DNA of 64,000 nucleotides from Chrysopogon serrulatus (GCA_015844335.1 JADLZL010001584.1:124001-188000), one strand, 5' to 3'; counted from the first letter of the stretch, positions 21,802-34,930 are shown. The notes: a model not told the origin generated them from the letters alone. Made by a program: numbers and translations.

Positions 21802-24800
21802 AGCATGCCATGGTGGTGCAACCTCACAGGGCACAAGATATTTGGTTAATGGTTGATCTTGTGCTAGTATCATGCAAAAGTGCTGATAAGATTGCACCAG
21901 TGTTTTGTCATGTGGACCTAAGATAGTAGTATTATCATACAAGGTTATCCTAACTTATTAGCGTGTAAGAATAGTGTAACCAGTGGCAGTGATGGCGCTA
22001 TGGTTAGACATGAATGGGAAGTTTCTGCAACATGCTATCTACCCTTTTGGCTCTGTTTAGTATTGACAAGCAATGCGTCCTGCCATTGCCATGTACATTG
22101 CTGAACCATAATTTATCATATAAATGAATGCAGAAATGCACTGGCTTTGTTCTATTGGCTTTGCTCAAACATTCTTTGTGATGTGATTTGGGATTGGAGG
22201 TTAAAATCGATTCTTGTTCACAATTTTCTCCAGTTTAGGCTCTCAATACGCATCTGTTGTATTGGTTTACTCTGAAATAGGGAAAGGGCAAGCAGTGGGA
22301 AGTGATCCTAACTTGAAATGTTGTCTTATCATGTTGATTTCTGTTTGGAGATTTATTATGGGTGTTTCAATGTTTGACCCATGGTGTGGATTTTCTATGT
22401 TCTGTGAGAAATGTCTATTATCTGTTTGCAGAAGTGCAGGTTTTGTTTTCAGCTCTTGTTTTTTCCACCAGGGCCGAAGCCGAATTTCATTACCAGGGTA
22501 ATGAAATTACAAGGTTAATAACAGTTTTAGGACACACATTACGAAGCTATGTTTTCAGCTCTTGTTGATGGGAAGCAACCTTGTCCTTGAGAGGTGGACT
22601 AGTTCTGGAACAGTCTAGTGTGATCTAGGCTTTGTCCATTGTTCTTTTGGATGTGGACTTGGGTCCGTAGCTGAATGTATGGTGTTTTACCAATACTCAC
22701 TGACTACATTACAGTGATGACTGTTTAGCGGCAATTGTATGACAGCGACAAAACTGAAGAACGGCAGCAAGGAGCAATGCAGTTGTTATTGACAGAAAGA
22801 AAGCAATTGTAAGAACCGGATATGTCCAGCTAAAGGTTATCTGACGAACATGTTTCCTCTTCCATTTAGGGCCACGCGTTCGTCTGTGATGTTCAGACTA
22901 TTTTAACTGACAAGCAATGGCAATCCAATCGCACTGGATGCTGAAGCCTGGAGTGTACGGTAAGGTTGAGAAGGCGGTTGGACATTCTGCAGGTCCACCT
23001 CATGTTCTGTCGTTCTGCGCAATATGCATTTGCCCAAGAGAGTGCAGCCCACAAGGCAGAAGTGATGGATGAGGTTTGTGGTGCACTTGGCGTCCACCAC
23101 TGTCTGGTTGCAGAAGCTTTTTTGGAACTGAAGGCTTTCCTTCCATGTTCCATGGAGCTGGTACGGATCAGTTAGGCCCAATAAGGTGGGCTTATGGATC
23201 TGAATGACGTGGGCGATGTGGGCCTAATCACGGCACTTAGCGTCACTGCGACCTGGTTTTGCCTTCAGGCTTCAGGTGAGGTGACGGGCTCTGACGGCGT
23301 GACGTAGAACATGGCCACGCCAGAAGCAACGGTTCGTGGGCGACGGCGGGCACGCGGTTGGGCTAGTCGGCGAGCGTGCTGTGCTGGGGGATGATGACGC
23401 TGCTGGTGGGTTGAGGGGGGTTTTGATCTGATCTCCGCCGTCTGATGCGCTTTGCAAAGGTCGGGCGCTGACTATTCTAGCACGACGAAGCCGTGGGTGG
23501 GCTGGACCTGGACCTGGACTGAACCCGGCATATCTCAATCGTCCATTAATAATTCCTTATTAAATCTTCTTCCAGATACGTGTGTGGCTTGTTCTAAAAA
23601 AAGAACGGAAGATACGTGTGTGGCTTGGTGATGCGACTGATCATCGTCCTGTCAGCTTCTGGGCCAGGTCCCTTTTATTAGCAGTCAGTCTCATACTCTC
23701 TTTTGTTACTCCCAACCGATAAGAGCTCTTGTCGTTTAGACCAAGTTCAGATTCTGGGCCATTGTTGTACAAGTTGGGTGAACCCAAAGCATCCGAGCAC
23801 TCGAGCAGTAGTTAGGTTAGATCTCTTTGCAGAGTATGATGTGTGGGTAAATATCCCTGTGTGTCCGAAAATGGCTATGCTCCTTGAGTTTATGAAGCCT
23901 GCATCAGCATATTTTGTACGCTTTTGACTCTAGTAAATATCTTGAGCATGTACCTTTTCTCTGAACTTGTTACTCTATATTGTTGCTATTTTTGCTTTAC
24001 CAATTATTACCATAAGCCTTTTCATGTGACTTTTGAGGCATTTTTCTTCTTGGCACTCTCTATCTCCAATCTGTCCTTGCAGAACTCCTGGATGGATCCT
24101 GCTTTCATGCATGTACAGCAGCCAGCTAACTCTCTGTTGATGCGGCACCTGTGGTGGTGAGTGTTACGTTTGTTCAGTCCGATCCACCTCTCGTTTCAGA
24201 TAAACTCAAGTACTTCTAGTTGTTCAGCGTAACAAGTTAGACTGTCTTTAACATGCTGCTTTTAAGTACTGCTCTTTTTTTTTCGTTCATGGTGCTTATT
24301 TGATTCTCTGTCACTCTTACGGCGGTCTTCCCCAATCTGATCTCTATCCAGCCAGGTTCCAGGAAAGAAAGAGTCATGATCTCAGGGGGGGAAAAAGTGT
24401 AATCTGAATACAGATACAGGCATACACCATACAGCCATTGTGTCTGTCGACAGACGTTGTGAGGCTTATCCGCAACCAGATTTTCCGTAGTCCATCCTAC
24501 CTCCTGCAGGCCTTCAGCCAATCAGCCTACAAAGGCTATACAGGCTACAGAAAAGCGCCTGGAAAATTGGCCTATGTTTCGCTACCCGATCGATAGTCTG
24601 AACTGTACAGGCCGCTTGTCCTGATGCGATCTCATTGTACCTAATTTAGCCCTGTTAGTGTAAGCCTAATATGGTTAGGTTAGATTATATACACTAGCGG
24701 CTAGTACTAATCATGCGAAGCATGAAGCTGGTGAGCCTTATCTTGTTTTTGTCCTTGTATAATCTTGGATGGCCGAATCTATTCCTGCTAATCCAGAGCG

Positions 24801-27551
24801 CTTAGTTAGTGCCCTCGACTGGTCCAGATTGCAGCGCCGGAGCACAAACAGCCTTTCTTTACGTTCGGCGAGGTTCCATGCTCCCTTGATTCCCCAACAA
24901 CTAAACCTGCCCACTACATTTAAACCAAAAGAAAACACTCGATCGCCATTGAATTGAAAAATCACGGCGCTACCTCGCCATGCTTATCTTGATCTGCCCG
25001 CCAAAACGCGTTGCACGGAGATGCCTCGCTTCTCTGCAGATCATGCATCATATTCAGATCAGACACTGGAGGCTGTACTATGCCCATATGGAACTCGAGC
25101 TGAATTGCTCTCACGCGATCAGAATGGATGCTTCATGCTTGATCGTCAGGTCCCATTCCCATCCAACTACCCCCTCGGTTCGCACGGGGCTATGGTCCAG
25201 TCTAGGACGCCGGCCGGCCGGGCTGCCGGCCGGAATCCCGTTCCCGTCACTTTTCTCCGTCCGGCGATCTAACCGAATTTTCTCGGCCCGGTACGCGGAC
25301 GTCACCGGCGACTTTCCAAGTCACCGGCCGCAACTTTAGTGTTGGAGGGGGCAGCTTTTGCGTCGGATGGCCACTCCCGGCTGCCTGCTTTTTCTCCAGC
25401 AGATGCAAAGACTTGAAGTAAAACAAGTGCGCAGAGAACCCGGGCGGGGTCTGGAGTCCTTTGCGCGACGGCGACACGCGCGCATGCTTTCCTTTCTTCC
25501 TCCGTCTGACGCTGACGCGCTGACGCTGACCCCGGCTGGTGCTGCTGCTGCGTTGGTGTTGACTCGTGTGGACACTTGCTTCTCTAAGCATGCATTTCTG
25601 AGGAGCAGGACCTGTCGGTCTGTACGTGCTTGATCAATTTCAATTCACACCCTGCTAGTGCTAACGCTAATGCTACTCCTATGTGGGAAGGAACGACGGC
25701 AGGCACAGTCAGCATTGCGTGGTCGCGGAAAAAAAGAAAAGAGGAATTGGCGCAAGGGTCAACTTGCGCATTCACAGCTTCTGTCACTGGTGACTTCCAA
25801 ACTAGAGTAAGCTTATCCAGAAGGAGGCATCATGTTCATCCACTGTCCTTTATTTTTTTAATCTCTCGTAAAAATGACAGCACTACTGCTTTATACGGCG
25901 ATCGAGTAAGGAACATTGTATGTGACCACCACTGGCCTGGCCACGTGCAATTTGTAGCTTCTTTCGTCTTCTTTTTTTTTTTTTTTTGCGAATAATTTGT
26001 TAGCTTCTTTCTAGAGTAATAAACAAGTAGTAGTTTTTAGAGATGCTTGTGCGTCCAGAATGTACATATGGCCCATCTACTATAAGGGCATGTAAGCAAG
26101 CACGATGCTACCACTTGCTCAAGTGATCTTAAAACTATCTGGGATACTCAACCATGCATTTGTTTACTCAATAAACGTGATGAATGCTTGTAGTTGAGTC
26201 GTGTTAAATGGATTTTAAGTTCTTAGATCTCTAGGACAAGATCACGCCAAAATGTTGTCGGCAACATGCAATTAGCTTTCAAGTGCACACTTCAAAATTT
26301 TAAGACCCATATCTCAAAAAGCAAATATTCCCTAGATCTGGTTTATAGGACATGTTTTGATTATGCAAAATCGTCTTATTTAACCTATAATATCGTATTA
26401 AATTCACAAGACCATAACCATATAACTCACATAATTTTTTTTTGAAGGAACATGAGGGGGTTACGCCTACTGATTATATATGTTATATATAAGATAGGAA
26501 AGAAAAAGGTATAAGAGTTATGAAACAAAGAAGGTCAAAAAGAAAAATCAAAGTGATTACACAAATCCTTCTAGCTATTGACTAATGAAGGATATTTCCT
26601 CAAGATAGCTTTTAGATTTGCAATTGATCTAACTCACATATTATCAGATATAAATGCTGGTCAAAGTGTGAATTTAAACAATAAAATCATGTATTGGTGC
26701 TTCAAATAGAGCATGTGGTACATTGTATACCCTCTACCCATCAAGGATCAAACCTTAGGTTCCACATCTCTTATGTACTTTTAATTTTAATGCGACTATT
26801 TTTTTTCCCAACGGTAGGTGACATATCCATAAGGTACCTATGTCCTTTTCAATTTAAAGACATTAGCCTAGACTTCCAAAAACTTTGATTGAGGTAAGAT
26901 GCTCATGCTTGCGTGGATTTCCGTGTGTAAGAGTCTTAGCTTCTATTTTTTGTGTTTTACAATGAAATTTTCATTACCTCAATCCTTGAGAGGCGGCGAA
27001 GTTTGAGTGACAACGTCAAGTAACAAAAATGCAGATGTGCCAATTGGCGGAGTAAGAGGAGGAAAAGGAGAGGGAGTGTTTTCTTTCCTGTCATTATATG
27101 GTCTAGACTCTTTTAATGTCAAAATGTTGCCACCTAGGAAGTCATTTTAAGACCCATATTGCCATATTGGAACTAAAATGCAGCACAAACTCTAATAGGG
27201 GCCACTTTGCTTTAACTTTTTTCACATAGCTTTATCCACCCCCTTGGTTTACGGACAGCAAGGTTATGGGGTAAAACTTGATGTCTGCTATAAGCATCAA
27301 AACTTAGTGCGGACAAACCTTAAATTTTAGGATTTAGTTTAAATTTGAACTAAACTGTAGAGATTCGTTCGAACCATATCAGTTCTTTTCAAACGGGCCC
27401 TTGCATTGATAAAAAACTTTAAGAGCTCACAGACTTTGTCTTAGTACTGCTCCACTCACGCAAGTGGGGGATGTACACATGATGCGGAAAACGACCAAAC
27501 TAAAAAGGCCGTCATTTTCTTTTCTTCTGAAAAAAATAATAGACTAATTAA
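21802..27551. other. Intergenic spacer
   Basis: No gene recognised on either strand. The 3' UTR of the coiled-coil gene probably ends near 22130-22170. The open frames at 22214-22568, 22893-23181, 24738-24965 and 25000-25995 show no domain. A 17 bp direct repeat (GATACGTGTGTGGCTTG) at 23575 and 23611 brackets 19 bases. 26400-27550 is AT-rich with T/A tracts, and the right end is 3' flank of the RING gene. Confidence 0.5.
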
Positions 27552-28281
27552 TTATTCACAGCAACAGTAACAGCATACTGCTGCCGTTCCAAATCGTCCA
27601 AGTCCCCGGCGTCGGCGCCCTGCAGTGGCCTTCGCGGCGCGGGCCTCTCCCCTGCTGAGCATCTTCATCAGCGACGCGCAGGCACCGATCGCCGCCCGCT
27701 CCGGCGTCGAGCTGCCGGCCTCCTCCTTGACAACTTCCTGCACCTTCTCCTGCACGAACCTCGCAGAGCCGCCGACGAGCGTCGGCGGCGGCGGCTCCAC
27801 CTCGGCGCGGCAGACCGGGCACGAGGAGCTGGACGCGAGCCAGGTGTCGACGCAGGGGGGACGTGGAACACGTGCGCGCAGGCCGGGAGCGCGCGCACCT
27901 CCTCGCCTTCCTCCACGGCGCCGAGGCAGATGGTGCACTCGTCGGCGCCGCTGGCGCCCCTGTAGACGATGGTCGGCAGCGCCGCGATGGCCGCGGCGTC
28001 CAGCCCGCACTTGGCGGGCGCCGCCGCGGCGGCCGTGGTCGGCAGCAGGGCGGCGGCCCTGGCCGCCGCGCGCCGCCGGTTCCGGCGTCGCACGTGGCAG
28101 ACGTAGAGGTGGAGGAAGAGCGCGAGGCCGAGCACGGACACGAACGCGGCGACCGCGGTGGTGATGAGCCGCGTGTTGTGGCCCATCCCCCCGCCGCCGT
28201 CCGCGCCCGCGCGCCGCTGCCGAACCACGCGGACCCCGGGTCGCTCGCCTTCATCGTCGTCGTCGTCGTCGCCGTCGACAT
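27552..28281 (-). CDS. ATL: RING-H2 finger protein, ATL family (E3 ubiquitin ligase)
   Basis: The minus-strand frame gives the ATL layout. A transmembrane segment near the N-terminus (LITTAVAAFVSVLGLALFLH) is followed by a basic stretch (VRRRNRRR), the GLD-type motif (CGLDAAAIAALPTIVY), and a RING-H2: CTICLGAVEEGEEVRALP, CAHVFH, CVDTWLASSSSCPVC. Such proteins are membrane-anchored E3 ligases. The gene has a single exon and stops with TAA at 27552. The frame breaks inside the RING at a run of six C (27855-27860 on the plus strand): two fewer C would give the canonical H-X2-C spacing. A second step near 28215-28230 separates an ATG at 28281 (MSTATTTTTMKAS) from the body, and an in-frame ATG at 28186 (MGHNTR) needs no such step, so the start is uncertain. 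Family is secure; whether the frame breaks are real is not. Confidence 0.87.
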
Positions 28282-28470
28282 GGTGGTCTGTCTCTTCTGC
28301 CTGCTACTGTTACTAGCTCCAGCAGGTGCGGCACGAGTGCGTGCGCTCCTAGCTCCTCGGCGTGTCGCCGCAGGTGTACGAGAGGGCAAGTTGCTCGGTT
28401 GGTTGGTGAAATGGTGAGTGAGATGGCGCGGTTTGGTGGGCGTGCTTGGGAGGTGGCCTCCTCGGCTGCT

Positions 28471-28478
28471 CTTATAAG
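28471..28478 (-). promoter_or_regulatory. Possible TATA box of the ATL gene
   Basis: GCTTATAAG on the minus strand about 190 bp upstream of the first ATG, at a spacing that fits a short leader. Confidence 0.45.
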
Positions 28479-28696
28479 CTTTAGCGGCGCCTGGCGCCTG
28501 CTCCCCCGCGCGCCGCTAATGATTTGGGGCCGGTTTGTTTAGTGGCTTGCTTAGGCACGTAGGTTTCAGACGTGGCCGACTGGAATGGGGCCGGCCTGGG
28601 CGTGGGCGGTGCGTAGTGGTACTGGGCAGGCAGCACACAGGAACAGGAGCGAGCCCGAGTGCTGGGATTCGGATGTCTGTCAAGTCATGTGTGGTG

Positions 28697-29695
28697 GAGA
28701 AAATGGAAATTTTGCCCCTATGAGGAGTGGGCTTCGTTGTTTTGCCATCCAATTTATGGGTTTCGCTCTTTTGCCATTATCAAACTTCAGCGCACCGCGT
28801 GGAATGCCCTGCGACAGGTTTGTTTACTGTTCGCCCTCGAAGCCTTCTCCATTTCCTCCGTTCGTTCCACGGCCTTTTTACGGAGGGAAAGCAGAGAGCG
28901 AGAGGAACGGAAGAACGAGAGAGAGAGAGAGAGGGAGGAAGCGACGGCAACGCCCGCCGCCGCCGCCACTCCACGGCAGCCCCACCTCCCCGGCCGGAGG
29001 ACCGGAAGGCGCAGGCGAATTCGCCGCGCGGCCGCCCGAGCGCTCCACGGCGCGGGCGGCCGGCGCAGCCCCGCCGCCTCGACGCTTTCCACGCGGGCGG
29101 CCCGGCGCGCCGCGCCGCCGCCGTCTCCCGCCCACGCCGCCATCCTACGCCGCCCAGCGGCCGCTGCGAGCAAGCAGCAGCGCAGCGTAAGGTCGAACCA
29201 CGAGCTCGCGGCTTTGCGAGCCACGAGCTCCACGCCGCGCGGGAGGCTCGGGCTGGCCGGCCGGCCTCGTGCTCAGCGTCTGCCCAGGCTGCAAGCTCCG
29301 CTGCCGCTTCAGCGGCGTCTTTGCCAGCCGCAGCAAGCTCCGCCTGGCAGCGGCTTCTTCTTCGCCGCTGCTTGCTTTTAGCAGCGTGCTTGCTTCTTCT
29401 TGCTTCTTGAACGTGTCTTTGCTTCAGCGTGCTTGCCTGGTTCTTTGCTACTCTCACGCGTGTGTGCTACTGCTGCTTGCCATGGAGTGTGTGCTGCTGC
29501 TGCTTGCCATGGAGGAAAGGAAGAAGAAGAAACGAACGGAAGGGAGAAGGCTCAGGGGCAGAACAGGCAACAAATCCGTCGTAGGGCATTCCAGCGGGTG
29601 CGTCGAGTTTGATAATGGCAAAAGAGCGAAGCCCACGAATTGGATGGCAAAACAGCGAAGCCCACTTCTCATAGGGGCAAAATTTCCATTTTCTC
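28697..29695. mobile_element. Non-autonomous Mutator-like element (Pack-MULE candidate), 999 bp
   Basis: Both ends begin GAGAAAATGGAAATTTTGCC when read inward and stay closely similar for roughly 180-200 bp (28697-28880 against 29515-29695). These long terminal inverted repeats begin with the GAGA typical of Mu. A perfect 9 bp target duplication, TGTGTGGTG, flanks them (28688-28696 and 29696-29704), the Mutator length. The interior (about 28880-29515) is very GC-rich and unlike the TIRs, which suggests captured host sequence, but no domain is recognisable and it has no transposase. It sits about 400 bp upstream of the ATL gene start. Confidence 0.92.
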
Positions 29696-29925
29696 TGTGT
29701 GGTGGGGCAATTTTTGGTGCCGGAAAGCGGTGCGGCCGTGCGGGTATTTGAAATTTTGACGTGGCCATTGGCGACGTTGCGCCCTTCTCCCTCCTCTTTT
29801 TTTCTCTCCCCTTTCCTTCCTCGACTCAATGTCGATGAGACGTGACGCCGTGACGGGACTGCGACGCGAATCGCGCCCAAAAAAAAAAAACTTGCTTAGC
29901 CTCGGAGGTAAAGGTCGAGGAGCCG

Positions 29926-30836
29926 AGGAGACGTCTTTCTTTCCCCTTCTCGTCTCTTCGACCTGCTACAGTCCAGAGAGGCGAAAAGGAGGCGGAGAAG
30001 CTTTCCGGCGGCGATTTCGCCGGTCTTCTCCCTCTCCGGCGGCCGGGATGGCGTTGGAGAGCGAGGAGACCCGGTGAATCGCCGCGCGGATGTGTATAGA
30101 CTAGGTAGTGTTTATCTAGGTCTAGGGTTTTTTGCCGGAGAAGGGTGTCTTCTCTCAAGGGCCGTGGTCTTCTGGCGGCGGCGGCGAGGGCGGCCGGGCG
30201 GCGTCGTTGCGGTGGAATAAGCCTTCCGATCCCTTCCACGCCCCTTTGACGTTCTCCTCCGACGTCAATGGCGGGATCTGGGAAGAGGGGATCGGTATCC
30301 CCTTTGATGGAGTCCGCGCGGCCGTTTTCCTCCATCGACTTCCTCTGGTGGCGATTACGGCGGCGCTTTTGATCAAGGGTGCGGCGGCGGCTGTGGGTGT
30401 TGTGGTCTGCTGGAGGGCGATCGGGCTCGATCCTCCGGCGGCGTGCGTCGTCCGCGAGCTCGATCTGGAATCGGCGGAGTTCGGGGGGGTGCCCCGGCCG
30501 ATGTTCTTCCCAAGGAGTTCTCATCCCGGCGCCTGCGCCGGGTGTCTACTGCGGCTTCGTCAAAAGCAGTCATGCGATTGGGCTCCGCCGGTTCTGGGGT
30601 GGCCATGGTGTCTTCCTCATCGACCTCGGCCGGCGATTCTTCGGCGGCGGCGGTCTGGGCATCTGGCGAGCTCGGGAAGCACACGGTCCTTGGACCTATT
30701 TGTAATTCTTGTTTTTTTGAGGGACCTGTGTGTAAGTTGGTTAGGACAGCTGTCTACGTATCCTCCAGCGTATCTGTATTCCTGTGCGTATGTGTACTTC
30801 CTTAACCAGCATTAATACAGGTATGTTCATCAAAAA
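29926..30836 (+). mobile_element. Poly-A-tailed retro-inserted element, 911 bp (LINE derivative or retrocopy)
   Basis: The segment ends in CATC plus a run of A and is flanked by a direct repeat AAAGGTCGAGGAGCCG (29910-29925 and 30837-30852; up to three A may belong to the tail). This is the signature of target-primed reverse transcription. The body begins with a GC-rich leader-like part and ends with an AT-richer 3' part (AACCAGCATTAATACAGG) like the 3' ends of plant L1 elements. No reverse transcriptase is present, so it is an internally deleted LINE, a SINE-like passenger, or a retrocopied transcript. The open frame at 30132-30815 (227 codons) within it shows no domain. Confidence 0.8.
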
Positions 30837-30852
30837 AAAGGTCGAGGAGCCG

Positions 30853-33800
30853 GAAAGGGTTCGTTCGCCGATGGAGGCAGCCGTGCACACAGTGGGGCGG
30901 CGGAGCGGAGCATATAGCAACAGCAACTAAACTCGTGCGCGACGACGCTGATACAGTGCGTGGTTGGTTTCGAGCACTACATAGCAAACGCGACGACGCT
31001 GATGCAGCGGTTTCGAGCAGTGGTATTCTGGCCGCCGAGCTGGCAGCAGCTCCGTGGCCAGGCAAGGCCGGCCGGCCGGCCCGGCGGCGGCGGCGTGGGC
31101 AGATAGATAGGGATGGCACGAGAGTCTGCGAATAATACTCGTGCTGCATGGTGAGTGGTGACAGGCCGTGACACTCGGCAGCCCGTGGTCGGCTACTGAA
31201 GGCGCACCGCTCGTCGTGTGCTGGTGGTTGCTCGCCATCTATCGGCGACACTGACCGGTGTAAACACAGTAGAAAACCGAGCTCGTCATAATCTGAGGGC
31301 CGGCCACTTGTCGCTCGCTCACTTGCCACCTGTTCTGGACACACATAGTACATATCCAGTTCTCCTCCAGCTGCTTTCTCGAGTCCACACCGACGACAGG
31401 GACAAAGGCACCTTCCCTGATTCGTTTTGCAGTCGTTCGTGTCAAGAGCTGTTCCTCTCGTGCCTTCCGAAGTTTCAGCACAGATAAAGCCGGTGTTTCA
31501 AGGATTTCGCTGGTGTGGGAGATGTCACCATTCCAGCATATGGTCTTGCTGGCCCAGGTCTAATAACTTGCAAGTAATCACGTCTTGGTTTGTTTGCAAG
31601 TAATCAATCACGTCTTGGTTTGTTGGGCCTGCAGCTGAACACAAAAGGCCAGGGCGCCAAAGCTTCCTCCAGAATAAAGTACTGGGCCAGAGTTGGAGTG
31701 CGGAAGAAGCTACTGGGCCAGAACTGGAGTCTCCAATAGCTGGGCCGGACTTCCCTTGCGTTTGGTTCTTGCGGCCACTAAAAAACATGTCGCCGGAATC
31801 TGACTCGCGTACGGTTGCAAGGTCACTTCCACTTGGCTTTTGTTTGATTGAAGATTTGTCACACGCAGGACGCAGCAGCAGCAGCATCCCATGATCGATC
31901 GGAGTCGGAGACAGACATGACACAGCCGCCAGTGCCCAGCATGACACAGCAGTGGTCACCGCCTTTGGGCTTTAATTTGGCGCGAGCATCCGTCGATGTC
32001 ACGTTGCCGTTGCGGCGGCAGCTGTGGTGGGGATGGATTCGCAGAGAGGAATATGCCCTGATAAGCAGCCTGCCCAATCACCCCCAATCACCACAAGAGC
32101 AGGGCAAATTTCCCTCCAAATCTACCGCTGATGCTGCTCTGCCGAACCGAAGCGACGCCGGGCAAGGGATACACATATCGATGGAAGGGATATGCTGTTA
32201 TTTACTCTGGTTTGTATAGTAACTAGAGTGTTCGACTAGTCACACGGAGCCGCCGCCGATAAGATAAGTTAATTTGGTTTGTTATGAGTCGAACAACCCG
32301 ATAAGCATAAACGAATAGGGTGGTGGGCATCATTTCTCTTCTGCTTAATAAAATACAGATATGAAGCCACTAAAAAAAATAATTCCTTGGATTGGGAGAA
32401 CCGAAAACATGAGCGCGTGAGGCCCGGCGACAGCCGCACCGGTCGACAGACGACGGTCGACCGACTGGAAAGCGCCACCGGGTCGGCCGGCCCTGCCCTG
32501 CTGCGCTCGTGAAAAAGCTGTCGGAGACGTCGGCGTACGTGCTCGATCGGCCTGTGCACGCCCCGTACGGAGGTGGCGCGGCCTGTGCGGGCTACGTGCA
32601 CGGATCGGAAGGACCGGCCGGCAAAGCGCGGTTCGCCGGACGAGATGCCGTTGCATGCAATGGAAGAAGAGAGAGGCCTTTCCGGCCAGGAGATGCCGTT
32701 GCACGCGGGTTGCTGCAGACTTGCAGCCTTGCAAGCAGAACCAGAAGCAGCCACCTTTGGGCCTGGCGAGCCCTTCAAAGTTGTAACGCTGTCTCTCTCT
32801 CTCCATATTGCCGGCCTAAACAAGAGAGAGTACACAAAATTAAACAAGGTGGCCTAGCTTCCATCTTCACTTTCTTTCCCCTCTCTCTCGTCCAATGGGC
32901 AATTAATTCAATATATATAGAATCCAGTTTCTCTATAGAATAGAATCTGGCTACACAGAACATTTTCAGTTTGCTATCCCAGTTTTCTTGTACAATGAGC
33001 ACTTGTAGTATTTGTATAGAACCCAGCATTTACACAAAAGATCCTCACTTCTTCCGTCCATCTTCGCTTTCTCCATATTGTTTCCTGCTGCACCGTCGAC
33101 GGTGAATATCAGCGGAGCGCCCACCGCCAGTCACGTCCCTGCAACTAGCAGCCAACACACTGTTAGTTCTTGTTTTTTGTGCCCACACATAGCCTTTTCA
33201 TATACTCCCGTAGTTTCGAATTGAAGTCACATTTTGACTTTGCTAGATTTATAATTTTTACTATATATATCTATACATAATGTATAACTGGTGTAGCAAA
33301 AAGCTTACCTTAAAAAGCCAACAAAACATACAATTTGGAATGGCTTTCACTACATACACTTTGTTTTATGGAGTTTGAAGTTATATGATAGGGTATAGCA
33401 GCTTACTAACAGTTAATTATTCTCATCGCACGTGTGGCCGCCCTTGTAGTTTATATCCTTTTGATATCCTTTACTTGTCCTTTTTATATTAGCAAATAAT
33501 TAATATACTTGTCCGTCGTTAAAAAATAAATATTCCCATTGCTAAATTGTTGATGTAATTTTGATTATGAACAAAACTTATGTTTTTTAGAATCTTGATC
33601 ACCCAATAATCCTTGAAATGAAATGATGAGCTGAAATTTTGAACAATTTGTTATCTATAATATAATTTAAATAATTTTAAACAAATATATCCCCAAGCTA
33701 TACATAAGTACCTATGCAATCTTTAACAGGGGGTTGGAACTGAATACTCAACTCTGCCTATACATATTTATAAATATTATCAGATTTAAAGTTAGGTGTA

Positions 33801-34690
33801 CCTTACAATGGTTGACAAATTCTATCAAAAGTAGTATTTTATAGACTTAATAGGATATTGTCATATTATTGCCAATACAAATTTAAATTATTTATTTCAT
33901 GCTCATCAAAATAAACTACTAACTTTAACTTTTATGGAAAGGGTAAAACATAAATAGGTATGTAATGTTTCTTTCTGTTCCCCAATGACCATTTTACATT
34001 TGATTTTTTTCCCTATTGCAATGCATGAGCATGTTCGCTAGTGACCATAAAGTACAATAAATACTCATCATCGGCAAATCACAACTAATTAACCATCAAA
34101 ATAGAGTACTACAATAAGTAATAACTAGAGACATTCACACTACAAGACATAAGTAGAGACACTCAAACTGCAATACAATGTGTACATATAAGCCAAACAT
34201 GGCTTACTCGATTCTAAGGTGAATTTCATCCCGAATATATGTAGAAGAGTTCCTCATGAAATGGCAACTCTTATAATGAACACTTGAGAAAAGAAGACTA
34301 GGAATCATATATACCACAAAGAAAACCATTTGGTGTATGCTACGGCATCCTTCTTTTTGAAATTTTGCCTTGTATGTAGCATGACCTTTGATACTTATCA
34401 TTAATGACTGTGGTATCTAAACATTTTTTTCTATATAAAAACAGTGCTTCAAAAAGTCTAGGAGCTAGGCAAGCGGATGACAAGCTCTGCCCTTTGCCTA
34501 GGCTTTGCTAGGTCTTAATTTGTAATATTCATGGATGGTTGGAGTAAGCCATATGCTAAAAATAAAAGAAATTCAACATGCTAGAGTGGGGTGCTATGGA
34601 ACACAAAGATTTAAACAAAAACTAAATACTTGGAAGGCTAAGCATTACGGGGTAGACTGCTGGTGTTGTTGAAGAATTCAGTTTAAGTGC
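30853..34690. other. Intergenic spacer
   Basis: No gene recognised. A short tandem duplication around 31568-31624 repeats TGCAAGTAATCA and CACGTCTTGGTTTGTT. Moderately GC-rich up to 33000, with open frames of no recognisable content (for example 32269-32847), then AT-rich to 34690, with probable MITE scraps such as the TACTCCCGTAGTTTCG terminus at about 33204. Confidence 0.45.
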
Positions 34691-34696
34691 CCTAAC

Positions 34697-34930
34697 TATG
34701 CTAATTATATATGTCTTTCTTTGAAATCCCAAAAGGTGTTCTTAAAAAGACTGGATTTCTATCGGTCAAGATTTTTTGTGGCAAGGCAATAATGATAAAA
34801 TAGAAGTATCGTCTCGCCAAATGGAACATCCTTTGTCATAACCAAAAGACCAAGGTGGGTTGGGAATACTTGACCTTTGGGTCAAAAATAACTGTTCTCT
34901 AAGCAATTGACTATTCAAATTTTTTATGCA
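34697..34930 (+). pseudogene. LINE reverse-transcriptase C-terminal fragment
   Basis: The plus strand reads SLFEIPKGVLKRLDFYRSRF, then FWQ, then (in another frame) YRLAKWNILC, then QGGLGILDL. This is the conserved block downstream of the RT core in plant L1 elements. It has frame breaks and stops throughout and no recognisable flanking parts, so it is an old remnant. Confidence 0.75.

Noticed and set aside
22893..23181. Open frames of 69-92 codons on both strands with plausible amino-acid composition
   Set aside because: I could not relate either strand to a family, and there is no supporting splice site or promoter, so it is not called.
28585..29457. Long overlapping open frames on both strands (up to 240 codons)
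   Set aside because: They lie in the GC-rich interior and TIRs of the Mutator-like element, have Arg/Ala/Pro-rich composition in every frame, and show no domain.
30132..30815. 227-codon open frame (+)
   Set aside because: It sits within the retro-inserted unit, crosses its leader-like and 3' parts, and has no recognisable domain. It is explained by GC-rich composition.
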